Source of the DNA: Rhytidiadelphus loreus
Lineage: Eukaryota; Streptophyta; Bryopsida; Hypnales; Hylocomiaceae
Direction of reading: 5' to 3'
Length of the DNA stretch: 64,000 nucleotides
Assembly: GCA_947034895.1 (NCBI GenBank)
Contig: OX344762.1
Span: 31,042,760-31,106,759, forward strand
Made by a program: the position numbers and the translations under genes. A model generated the notes under the pieces. It was not told where the DNA came from. It saw only the letters and a program-made list of their open reading frames with translations, and did not search any database. Positions 49,801 to 60,095 of the stretch are shown piece after piece (position 1 is the first letter of the stretch; each line of letters begins with the position of its first letter).

Positions 49801-51171
49801 AGTAGCTACTTTGCTAAATTTTAATGTCTCTTCTTCTAGTGTAACCTTGAAGGATGGTGAGGATAAAAAGGGTTCGATGGATGACTTCATTGTTCCATGT
49901 AGAAACAAAGAATGTACATATTGGTTCAATAATTGGAGCATTTTTGTGATTACCTTGGTCATGAAGCAACATCCTTCAAGGGTTAACCCTTAAACAACAA
50001 GTTGGTCACCATAGAAATCAATTGTTTTGGAACCATGTGAATTGTTGGCTTAAAAAAAATGCAAAAGCACTCATTGGAAGTCAAAATACCGTAGATGACA
50101 TTTTTTTTTCACACAAATTTTGGAGGATAAATAGTTCCACTTCAGTCCCACATGGAGAGATTCTTTGTCATTCATCGTCCTTAGGGTTGTTTATGGGTTA
50201 AATGAAAGAAAATACTTGAAGAAAATAACTTGAAGAAAATAACCTAACAAAAATAATCTGGTTCCTTGCATTGCGCATTCATTATGCTCACATACAAAGT
50301 AAGGTAAAACAACCCATTGTGGTTAGATGACCAATAGTGGACACTTAGGGAATGACCCCATTGTGAGTTTTTTCAATATGTGAGATTTGGACCACAATGC
50401 ATGTCTTATATGATTGTAATGGAGTGATTAGGAACTTCTAACTTTTAAGTGTGAATTTGTTGTAAGAATTGACTTTTTAGACCTTTCAAGTTAGAAAATA
50501 TTATGATTGCTTTAGGTGAACAAGATGAGCATTATGGATTCAGATTTTGTTGGTTTTGAGGTAGTCTATAGACTCTTTTGGGCCATGATGCACTGAACAC
50601 TTCAAAAATTCACAGCAAATTCATACTTTGTCAAGAAATGTAATTTCAATTGCTCTCACTGTTTCTCACACTTCTCTTCCTGTGGGATAAAAATTGAAAA
50701 ATTTCAGCAATATCATGAGGTCAAACTCCTAATTCTGACCACAATGAGCTGTTTTACCTAAACCCAAAAATTTCGGTATCGTTGAAACCAGAAATACAGC
50801 CTGCGCGTCAGCGCGTCTACGACTTCCCAAACGTGAAGAACTTATTGACTGCCACCGCCTTCACAGCTTACCGACCAGACCTCGCCAACCGGTTAATAAC
50901 TTTCCAAGTTCAAGCTTTCAGATTCGACACCGAAAAAGCGTCCAAGTCAAAGAGGTCAATGCAAAACCTCACCAAAAGCAAGCAAAAGTAGCTGATTCCT
51001 GTCAAACGCCCCCACCCAGTTGAAACCATGACGACCTTTGCAAAGGAAAGTAGATACTAAACCTCCTGATCGGTACAAAGTGCCTTCACCAGTCAAAAAC
51101 AGCATGCAAGTGCTGGGAGGCTGTGCCCCAGGAAACCGCCCGTCGACACGTTTGGCTGAAAACGCAAGCAC
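46867..51171. other. SAE1 3' flank, AT-rich spacer, CHS 5' flank
   Basis: 46867-47140 is probably SAE1 3' untranslated region. 47140-50000 is AT-rich without a supported gene; the 89-codon open stretch at 49724-49993 has no recognised domain. A dispersed repeat copy lies at 50001-50190. From about 50760 GC content rises into the CHS promoter; an open stretch at 50782-50991 is judged part of that promoter region. Confidence 0.5.
50001..50190 (+). repeat. Dispersed repeat, copy B (partner at 15787-15960)
   Basis: Matches copy A in order and orientation: GGTCACC.TAGAAATCA, AACCATGTGAATTG, GCTTAAAAAA, CACTCATTGGAAGTCAAA and GATTCTTTGTCATTCAT, with a longer TCCCACATGGAGA segment. Confidence 0.55.
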
Positions 51172-51179
51172 TATAAACA
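51172..51179 (+). promoter_or_regulatory. CHS: Candidate TATA box of the chalcone synthase gene
   Basis: TATAAACA at 51172, about 157 bp upstream of the ATG, in a region that has lost the AT-richness of the spacer. Spacing would give a leader of roughly 120 nt. No G-box was seen between it and 50780; MYB-type elements were not scored. Confidence 0.55.
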
Positions 51180-51328
51180 AACCCAAACTGCTCCTCAACT
51201 CAGAGCATTCAATCGAATCTACCGCAACAAACCATTTCAAGAACGATTTGAATTCCAGATTCCCAGCTAGTGCAGCTCTCTCGTTCTTACATCTTCAATC
51301 TGTGATTTGAGTTTAGGTTCAAGCAGCG

Positions 51329-52942
51329 ATGGCAGCACCCAGCGCTTTGCCTAGGGGTCAGCCCCGTGCAGAGGGACCAGCCTGCGTGTTGGGAATTGGC
51401 ACTGCTGTGCCCCCTACGGAGTTCTTGCAGACGGAGTACCCTGACTTCTTCTTCAACATCACCAACTGCAGTGAGAAGGAAGCCCTCAAGGCCAAGTTCA
51501 AGCGCATTTGTGAGTAATTCTACTTCGACAGGAACATTGTTTCTCTAGCTTGCTTCATTTAAGTACGGGTTCATTCGGAATGTTGAGTGTCTACGTACCA
51601 CAATTCCGAGTGGTTGATGGAATCGGAGAACGAGTGTCATTACCAATTACAATGTAACGTAATCAAGTGAGCGAGCGAGCGAGCTGCATTGCGATCCACG
51701 AGTGCTTTAAGAAGAATCAGAGTTATGCGTAATTCGGCAATTCATGCGCAATTCGTAATGGCATTTGATCTGCAAGTTTTGGATTCTCTGGCACGGACAT
51801 GAATTGGGAAACTGGTAAACAAGTAGGAAAGGTGTTTTGGTTTTCAGCAGCCAGGACTCGGACAATCTGTACAATGATGTACGCTCCCAGCAACTCAGTA
51901 TTTCAGTGAGCTGATGAGTGACTTTCGGCTTCTTCGTGCAGGTGACAAGTCGGGTATCCGCAAGCGCCACATGTTTCTGACGGAGGAGGTGCTGAAGGCC
52001 AACCCCGGCATCTGCACGTACATGGAGCCGTCGCTGAACGTGCGCCACGACATCGTGGTGGTGCAGGTGCCCAAGCTGGCCGCCGAGGCCGCCGTGAAGG
52101 CCATCAAGGAGTGGGGAGGACGCAAGTCCGACATCACGCACATCGTGTTCGCCACCACCAGCGGCGTGAACATGCCCGGCGCCGACCACGCGCTGGCCAA
52201 GCTGCTGGGCCTCAAGCCCAACGTCAAGCGCGTCATGATGTACCAGACGGGGTGCTTCGGCGGCGCCTCGGTCTTGAGGGTGGCCAAGGACTTGGCGGAG
52301 AACAACGCCGGCGCGCGCGTGCTGGCGGTGTGCAGCGAGGTGACGGCCGTGACGTACCGCGCGCCCAGCGAGAACCACTTGGACGGCCTGGTGGGTTCGG
52401 CTTTGTTCGGCGATGGCGCGGGTGTGTACGTGGTGGGCGCCGACCCCAAGCCGGCTGTGGAGAAGTCTCTGTTCGAGGTGCACTGGGCGGGGGAGACCAT
52501 CTTGCCCGAGAGCGACGGCGCCATCGACGGCCACTTGACGGAGGCGGGTCTGATCTTCCATTTGATGAAGGACGTTCCCGGGCTGATTTCGAAGAACATC
52601 GAGAAGTTTTTGACGGAGGCGCGCAAGTGCGTGGGTTCGCCTGCGTGGAACGAGATGTTCTGGGCCGTGCATCCCGGAGGCCCGGCCATCTTGGACCAGG
52701 TGGAGGCGAAGCTCAAGCTTTCTTCGGACAAGATGCAGGGCAGCCGCGACGTGCTTTCGGAGTTCGGCAACATGTCGAGCTCTTCCGTTTTGTTCGTGCT
52801 GGACCAGATTCGTCAGCGTTCGCTGAAGATGGGTTCCAGCACTCTGGGCGAGGGCAGCGACTTCGGCTTCTTCATCGGCTTCGGGCCGGGGCTCACCTTG
52901 GAGGTGCTCGTCCTACGCGCCGCCGCCAACGCCGCCGCTTAA
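51329..52942 (+). CDS. CHS: Chalcone synthase (type III polyketide synthase)
   Basis: Condenses p-coumaroyl-CoA with three malonyl-CoA to naringenin chalcone, the entry to flavonoids; cytosolic/ER-associated homodimer. Exons 51329-51509 and 51942-52942; 393 aa. The single intron splits a Cys codon as T|GT at residue 61, the conserved position of the CHS-family intron. Catalytic triad: Cys165 in YQTGCFGG, His304 in WAVHPGGP, Asn337 in EFGNMSSSS; gatekeepers Phe216 (ALFGDGA) and Phe266 (LIFHLM) are kept. All are offset by +1 from alfalfa CHS2 numbering. The GFGPGL signature is near the C-terminus. The N-terminus ([20 protein letters not shown]) resembles moss CHS as I recall it. Exon 2 is very GC-rich, unlike the surrounding DNA. 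A stilbene or other moss PKS activity is less likely but only assay would settle it. Confidence 0.96.
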
Positions 52943-54087
52943 ATGAGTTGGAATAATTAGGCGAATTCCATCTCCGCTGATATGATATGAGTCAGCTGGC
53001 ATAAATTTTGCAGCCTCTGCATTCGTACGTGGCAAGAATCCCCTGCTCACGTTGAAGTCGAAAACGGCCACTGGTAATCGTGGTAGCGTTTGATGGAAGT
53101 TTCAGGATTCTCATGCCGAAGTATTTCGACAAAATGAAGCTCAAATGATTGTAGGGCTTCTGGTTGGTGCTGCACGAAGTGTTAGTTCCATTGAGTTGGT
53201 CACGTATAAGACGAGTGACCATTCCCTGTGTATATCATATCGTACCATAATTCTTTGCGCTTTTCTTTGAGCGCGGTAAATAAATTGAGGTTCAATGATC
53301 ACTTCGTATCGTCCATGCATCTCGATCTTGGTCAGCTGTTGGAAGCTTTACTTAGTTTTTGCTGATGTTCTTGCTTTTCTTATTGGGGATTTGGGGATTT
53401 AATTCGCCCTTGCTTACGGATCTTGAGCTTTCTTTGTTATTATTATCAAGCCCTCAACTGATAGTTGTGACCAGAACTCTGAATGCTTCTCGTATGATGT
53501 GATAACTGGGAAACACCGGGATTGAGCCTGATAACATTCGTTTTCAGTGTGCTGATATGAGTTCCGGGTGCGTTTCTGTTTTTCTACCGCGGAAGATTGT
53601 TGATTGCAACATTAAAATGTTTTCAAATTTCAATTTAGCAGTCTAAATTTAGCTCTGAATTTTGAAGCATTTAACTCTATTTGGGACATTCCAATGACTG
53701 AATCTCCTTAACGCGCCTGCATATAGGACCATGTTTTGAGGCAGTGGGGAGTTTTGGAGTACTTAAGCACCCTGCACGTTCTGCTGAAGGAAATATTGGT
53801 TGCTGTGAAGTCCTCAAGGACGGGATGGGGCGCCCTTCACATTAAAACAACAAAAAAGGAAATGTTTATTTGAATGGGAGTGGCACGTCGAAGTGCCACA
53901 TCCCGTCTCCTTTGGTACAGAATGGCGGGGTCTAAACCGCCGTGAACGACTAGCTAATACTCACTGTAACTTATCTTTGTTCCTAATCACGGCATGGAAG
54001 TATCGCTAATGGTGGTACCTTGCTGGTGAACGCCGCACGGGCGAGGGGGGGAGCCATGGCTCCCCTTCAATTACAAGAAAGGTTCAA
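52943..54087. other. CHS 3' flank and spacer
   Basis: 52943-53300 is probably CHS 3' untranslated region. Two small palindromes occur: TGGCACGTCGAAGTGCCA at about 53880 and GGGGAGCCATGGCTCCCC at 54048-54065, the latter close to the 3' edge of the LINE. No gene recognised. Confidence 0.5.
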
Positions 54088-54656
54088 TTACATGAGTTCG
54101 ATGGGGGGGATAAAATGCCAAACACTGTTACCTTCGGAGCAAAACATAGGAGACCACTGAAAATTAAACGCTCTCTCTAACAGCTCAATTCTCTTGGGGT
54201 CCTTAATGACTAAGTGAATGTGTTTCCACGTGGCCATGCCGGCGTGGAGAGTAGCCGTCCACATGGAGTGAAGGATCCTCTGGGGGCAGATCTGATGACG
54301 TCCATACCTCTTGTTACACCGCTCCGTCCAGATGAACCAGATCAAAACACTACGCATCAAGTCCCAAGGTTGGGAAGGGAAAATAAATTTGCTAGTCGGA
54401 TCTATAACTGAGGATTTAAAAGTCCCCAGAAGAGCATCAAGCAAGGAGTTGATCTGAGGAGTCCCAGCCCTATGGGCCAGTTTATTATATTTTTGCAACA
54501 ACTCTCGGGTGCTGCTACACTCCCAGAAGAGGTGGCTCGTGGACTCCATCACGCACGAGCACATGACACAGCCAACCTCAGCGTTCGGGATCCTGTAAGA
54601 AAGCCAATCCCCCGTAACAATGCAACGATTAAGGACTTGCCATATAAACGTGGCTT

Positions 54657-55510
54657 GCTTTTTGGGCCTGGAGTTATGCCACAGGAGGTTAAAAGTTTTT
54701 TTACGTTCAGCTTTCCCAAAACCCTGGTTCTTGAGCTCCTGCATAGGGCCAGGGAGAACTGACCCCCTTGCTCGGCCCTGCGGGCAAATCCTGTAATGAT
54801 TTATTTTTTGCACATGAATTTTTTTGCAAATTTTGAATTCATTTTTGCGATTAGAGATCCCGAATTAGCTAGGTGAGGTCAAGAGTATACCCTAGAACGG
54901 CCCAAAATAGGGGGCATTTTTTTTACTTGCACCCCTGGTAAGGCCGAGCGAAGGGGTCAATCCATCCTGATCCTGCACAGCAATGGGTCTCTCAGCTCTC
55001 GTCTGTAGACCATATAGATAGCACCTCTGGGTCGTATACCCAAAGAAAGGGGTGGTTTTAAATTTATTTATCTTCCTCCACGTCCACTCTCCGGGGTCCC
55101 ACGGGAGATTATCCACGTGAACTCCCGGGTGCACCCAAATCGTGTTCGGGCGCTCAGGATCAGTGGCCGGGTTACACTCGCTAAACATTTTCTTTTGAGC
55201 TTGGAGTTATGCCATAGGAGGTTAAAAGCTTTTTTACGTTCAGCTTTCTCAAAAGCCTGGTTCTTGAGTTCTTGCACAACAATGGGTCTCTCAGCTTTCT
55301 TCTGTAGACCGTATAGATAGCCCCTCTAGGCTGTGTACCCGAAGAAAGGGGTGGTTTTAAATTTATTTATCTTCCCCCACGTCCACTCTCCGGGGTCCCA
55401 CGGGAGATTATCCACATGAACTCCCGGGTGCACCCAAACCGTGTTCGGGCACTCAAGATCAGTGGCCGGGTTACACTTGCTAAACATTTTCTTTTGGGCT
55501 TCCCACAACA
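54657..55510 (-). repeat. ~300-bp tandem duplication within the LINE (A-B-A'-B')
   Basis: Segment A (54657-54744, GGAGTTATGCC.CAGGAGGTTAAAAG) recurs as A' at 55197-55273. Segment B (from 54975, GCACAGCAATGGGTCTCTC) recurs as B' at 55274-55500. The B step is 299 bp. The MITE sits between A and B of the first unit only, so it inserted after, or independently of, the duplication. Confidence 0.8.
54745..54969. mobile_element. MULE-like MITE, 225 bp, inserted in the LINE
   Basis: Ends CAGGGAGAACTGACCCCCTT..GCTCGGCC and, reversed, CAGGATGGATTGACCCCTTC..GCTCGGCC are inverted repeats of about 28 bp. Flanks CTCCTGCAT (54736-54744) and ATCCTGCAC (54970-54978) match at seven of nine positions, consistent with a 9-bp target duplication. 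LINE coding sequence continues on either side. Same length and interior (TTTTGAATTCAT..TTTGC) as the copy in SAE1 intron 9. Confidence 0.8.
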
Positions 55511-58149
55511 CCACCCTTACCAGTTTAAGTCTGGGGTGTGGCAGTCTATGGGTACCTTCTTTCTTAGTAAGCAGTCAGTCCTTTATTTTTGTCAATCGTG
55601 TACTTCATCATGTGTCCAACTTCCATACCCTCGCTCTGGTGATAAAAGTGGGGACTCCCGAGTACATTTATCCATTCCTTCTCCTTGAATTCAGGGTAAG
55701 CTCGCGGGTCCCAAGAAATGTGGGTGATGGCCTTCAGCCTCCTACTCTTTCTTTTCTCAATAACCGCTCCTCTCCTAGGGAGTTTATTTTGAATCTGTAC
55801 ACTATTCAGCCATTCCTAGCTATTCGGGTCCCAAAGATGTCCAACTTTGGTGATGCTCGCGCGCGTCCATAGGTGGAATCCAATATTCGGACCCATACCC
55901 AGGGGTGTATTATCCCCTTCCAAAATAACGGGATTTTCAAACAGTGGTTGTCTTAGAATGCTCCCCATCGTCTCCGGCTGGGTCTGCACAAGATTTTGTT
56001 TAATTGACCAAGAAGCTTTGAAACAGGCTTTCATAAGTGGGGAGAAGTTATTGTTTTTCAAACCCTTACTAAAAAACATCCAGTTGGGGGACTCATGCCA
56101 TTTGGCGTCCCCCAATGGTCTCCCCGAGTCAATTTTGTGCCTGATGAATTTTTTCCAGGGCTTGTTACCTGGAGCCAATCCCTTAATAACCAACTTTGCT
56201 AATAATGCTTGTGTTTGCAGGTAGAGGTCCATGAGCTGGATACCTCCTTTTTCCTGTGGTAGAATACAAGCACGCCATTTCACCCTTGCGGCACTCTTGC
56301 CTTCATCCCTCCCTGTCCATAAGTATTGAGTGATAAGTCCTCGAATTATGTTGTAATTTTTGGCTAAAATTCCGCAACACGCCACTGTATACCAGCAAGT
56401 CGCGAGAAGCACTTGCTTATAGATAATGACCCTATCTGCTTGTGATACCGTCTTAACTGCCCAACTCCACAGCTTTGCTTTTATCGAGTCCATCAATGGT
56501 ACCGTGTTGGCATGGGAGGGAGGTGAAACCCTATCAATGGTCCAAGGTAGCGGACACCCTCGCCCTTCAGAATCCATCTAATCCCAATTTCAGCCCCCCA
56601 ATCAAACATCCTGTCTCTTCTCGACACCCAAATCCCAAAAGTCTTATTCCAATTCAGTTTTGACCCAGATGCCAGGTAGAATAGCTCTAGCACTCGCCTA
56701 GCCCTATTTAGCTAGGTTCTCCTTTGTCCCTAATAGATACAATGAAGTATCATTGACAAAGGAGGCGTCTGTAATTTTTGTCCCTCCCAGCAACCTGAAG
56801 CCTTCCCCCCCATATCTGGGGTTTTCCAATATGTATCCAAGGGCATCTAAAACGACAACAAAAAAGAAGGGGGCGAGCGGACAACCCTGCCTCACCGACC
56901 TAGATAACTCAAAGTCCTCACCTACTTTGCCATTGACAATAATAGTGGATGAGGCATTTTGGTACAATGATTTTACTCCTTTTATGAATGTCTCGTGGAA
57001 GCCCTTTTTTTCAAGGACTTCCTCTATGAATTTCTACGAGATCCTATCATATGCTTTTTCAAAACCTAACAGCAGTAAAACTAGATTCTGCTCTAATTCT
57101 TCAGCATAATGCATGCTCTCCAATGCCTTGAAAATATTGTCGATGATGCACTTGCTCTGCACGAAGCCCGTTTGGTTCGGTTGCACCACCTCTGGGAGTA
57201 TAAGCTGCAATCTTCTTGCCAAAACTTTGGCGACAACCTTATAGAATGAGTTGAGGAGAGTGATCGGCCTAAAATTCCGGATTAGGCTGGTATTCCCTCC
57301 CTTCGGAAACAGGGCTATTATACCCTTGCAGTGTACTTTGGAGAACGCACCTCCCTAAACCACTTCCTTTACCACCTCCAGCAGATCCTCTTGCACCGCC
57401 TCTTCGCACAATTTGAAAAAGTCGGTAGGGATCCCATCCTCTCCCGACGCCTTGCCCATGGAGAGGTCCCGTATTGCATCTTGGATTTCCTACAAAGTGA
57501 CCAGTTTGGTAAAGTGTTGGTTCTATTTATCTGTTACTACGTTTGGCACGTTGGTCAGCATCTCCCTTCTCGCTGCCAACACTTCTACTGTTTTTGGATC
57601 TTCCGTGTACAAGGATTTGTAGAAATCCTGTAGAGCTCACTACAACAACGGCAGTGTTTTATGACTGCAAAAATATGACTGAGGATGACTGGCGACTACT
57701 CGCAGTCATATTCTTGGAGGTCAATACCTTGGAGAGAAATATGACTGCAAAATATGACTGCCAGTCATTTTTGGGTCTTGTACTTCACGGGCGTATATTA
57801 TATGTCCGTTGGGAATACCAAAGTATTTCATAGGGAACTCATTTGAGAACATTGAGTTATATTATTGGTCATATTTTCATGGTAGTAACATTTTTTTGTT
57901 TTTGGGCAACCTAAAAAAAACATGGGCAATCCAAAAAAATATAGACAAGCCATTGTTTAAAATTTTGAAACCTAATCACCACTTTTTAAGGGTTTTGAAA
58001 CCCTAGCCACCACTTTTTAGGGTTTTGAAACCCTAGCCGTCATTTTTTTAGGGTTTTGAAACCTTAACCACTACTTCTTTTTCTTTTTTTTCTTTATCTT
58101 TTGTTGTCTCTTGTTTCTTGTCTCTTGTTTCTTGTCTCCTTGAGTTCAC

Positions 58150-58350
58150 TCTTGTTTTTTAGTTGTTGTGTTTTGTTGCATTTTGAGTTCACTCTTGTTT
58201 CTTAGTTGTTGTGTTTTGTTGCATCTTGAATTCATTCTTGTTTCTTAGTTGTTGTGTTTTGTTGCATCTTGAATTCACTTTTGCTTCTTAGTTGTTGTGT
58301 TTTGTTGCATCGTGAGTTACTCTTACTTCTTAGAGTTGTTGTGTTTTGTT
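58150..58350 (+). repeat. 43-bp minisatellite
   Basis: TTAGTTGTTGTGTTTTGTTG recurs with a step of 43 bp (TAGTTG at 58160, 58203, 58246, 58289) plus a diverged fifth copy near 58336. Downstream, a looser TTGCATCTTAACTC..CTTTTT tract continues to about 58600. Just upstream (about 57985-58070) a ~35-bp unit with AGGGTTTTGAAACCCTAG is repeated about three times. Confidence 0.85.
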
Positions 58351-59159
58351 GCATCTTCACTCTTGCTTTTTGTTTTTTTCTTCTTGCATCTTAATTCTTT
58401 CTTCTTCTTTCTTCTTTCTTACTTTTTCTTCTCTCTTTTTGTTTCTTATTTCTTTTTGTTGCATCTTAACTCTTTTTGTTGCATCTTAACTCTTTTTTGT
58501 TGTTTCTTGTTACCTCTTAGTATTTGCTCCTTATTGTTTCTTCTGCATCTTAACTTGTATTTGTTGTTATCTTTTAGCACTTTTTGCCTTTTTTCTTCTT
58601 GTTCTTTGCATCACCATTGTTTTTCTTCTTACCCTAAATTTGTATTACATATTTTCTATTGTTGTAAACTTTTGAAGATTGAGCTCTGTTGTATGTTCAT
58701 TAAAAATTAACCTCCTATTTCTTTAATTGTATATGCAGGCAACAAAATTAGAACAAAGTCGTTGGAGGCTACTCGCAACTCACTTCATATTATTGTAAGA
58801 AATATAGTCTCTATTGACCTGTATAAATAATTCATTGTGATATACATATTTTGTATTTGTAACTAATAAATTATAAATGTCATTGAAAGGAGTTACATTC
58901 CTTCTTATATATTCCCTCTCTAATATAAATGTTTCTTGTATATCTTTAAAATCATATGTATTTGTTTTTAACTACATGAAATCTTTTATTCAATTGTTAA
59001 ATCATTTTAGTGTATGATTGCAAATATGCTTAGGTATCCTACAACCGTTGTATGATTTGTTCAATTTATAGTTCAAAATACATATCAATAAAAAAATGAC
59101 TACTGGAGTCACAAAATAATTATAATAATTTCCAAAAAATGACTAGGTGCTCTCAATAT

Positions 59160-59590
59160 GACTGAAAAATATAACTGAGAAGAATCGTTTTACAAATAAT
59201 CAAAAAATATGACTCACCGCAGTCATATTTTACATAACTGCAAAATATGACTTACCGCAGTCATTTTCTACATGACTGCAAAATATGATTGACCACAGTC
59301 ATATTTCACGTCATCAAAAAATATGACTCAACGCAGTCATATTTCACAAAATATGATTGACTACAGTCATATTCCACGTCATCAAAAAATATGACTCAAC
59401 GTAGTCATATTTCACAAAATATGACTGACCACAGTCATATTTCACATCATCAAAAAATATGACTCAACGCAGTCATATTCCATGTCATCAAAAAATATGA
59501 CTCAACGTAGTCATATTCCACAAAATATGATTGACCAGTCATATTCTACGTCATCAAAAAATATGACTCAACATAGTCATATTTCACGTA
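59160..59590. repeat. Array of small palindromic units ATGACT..AGTCAT
   Basis: At least eight units of the form AAAATATGACT(C/G)A.CGCAGTCATATTTC are separated by ACGTCATCAAAA or ACAAAAT spacers. Each unit is itself a near-palindrome. The motif equals the subterminal repeat of the enclosing CACTA-like element, so the array is probably an expansion of its transposase-binding sites. Confidence 0.8.
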
Positions 59591-59860
59591 GGATTTTTTC
59601 ATTTACCTGGGCAGCTCAATAAAAAGTCAAAGAAAGTCAAAATATACGCCTTGTTGGCATACTATGGCTAATTATGGATATTTATACTCCTCAACTTATA
59701 TGACTACCAATATGACTGATGTCTAAAGCGACTGCTTCTAAACAACTATTGCAGTCATATTCCGAGTCATCTACAGTGATTACTACGCTAGTTATATTTT
59801 TTGATTTTACGACTGACTGCAGTCGTTTTTTGTAGTCATAAAACACTGCTTTTGTTAGGG

Positions 59861-60095
59861 TTGCCAGGACGTCCGTCTGGACATCCAGCGTCCGCGTCCG
59901 GACCCCCCCGACGTCCAGTTTTTTTGTTTTTTACCTAGGATAAATTAAAAGTTACCTTGCCCGACGGTTTGTCCGGGGCTTCCGACGGCCTGATCGGACG
60001 GCCAGGTTCAATCCAACGGCCTAATCGAACGGTCCGATCGGGTATGCTCTTCCGACGGTCTGATCGGATGGCCACATCCGATCCGACGGCCTGGT
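59861..60095. repeat. GC-rich repeat cluster, left of the kinase-like ORF
   Basis: CGTCCGG/GGACGTCC motifs (59868-59920) are followed by at least four versions of CCGACGG(C/T)CTGATCGGA(C/T)GGCC up to 60090. The cluster stands out sharply from the AT-rich flanks. The core GATCGGACGG also occurs in the cluster at 63390-63535. Confidence 0.75.

Larger units (their letters stand above)
54088..57637 (-). pseudogene. LINE (L1-type non-LTR retrotransposon) remnant: reverse transcriptase and zf-RVT region
   Basis: Read from 57637 down, frames are broken by stops and shifts but the order is that of a plant LINE ORF2. It runs ALQDFYKSLYTEDP, the RT region NFRPITLLNSFYKVVAKVLA, QPNQTGFVQSKCIIDNIF, RQGCPLAP, and a palm motif FVND in place of FADD. 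Then come a connection region (55816-56577) and a zinc-binding zf-RVT domain (CVMCSCVMESTSHLFWECSS, 54088-54700). The endonuclease part is absent, and the remnant stops exactly where the CACTA-like element begins at 57638. Loss of the first catalytic Asp (FVND), stops, an internal ~300-bp duplication and a MITE insertion show it is dead. Confidence 0.88.
57638..59860. mobile_element. CACTA-like non-autonomous element (~2.2 kb), right end degraded
   Basis: Begins CACTACAACAACGGCAGTGTTTTATGACTGC. The right edge, reversed, reads CCCTAACAAAAGCAGTGTTTTATGACTAC; GCAGTGTTTTATGACT (16 bp) is identical at both ends. Subterminal ATGACTGCA/TGCAGTCAT motifs match those of the CACTA element at 17268. The terminal CACTA is imperfect at the right, and no 3-bp target duplication is visible (GCT against TTG), so the boundary or an adjoining rearrangement is uncertain. 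No transposase; the interior is pyrimidine-rich minisatellite and AT-rich DNA. Confidence 0.65.

Noticed and set aside
49724..49993. 89-codon open stretch upstream of CHS
   Set aside because: No domain, AT-rich composition, and adjacent to a dispersed repeat; treated as repeat-derived spacer.
51707..52773. Two long antisense open frames (321 and 292 codons) opposite CHS exon 2
   Set aside because: They arise from the extreme GC3 bias of the sense exon, have low-complexity composition and no domain, and one runs on through the intron region.
58297..58710. 137-codon Phe/Leu/Cys-rich open stretch
   Set aside because: Translation of a pyrimidine-rich minisatellite; low complexity, not a membrane protein.
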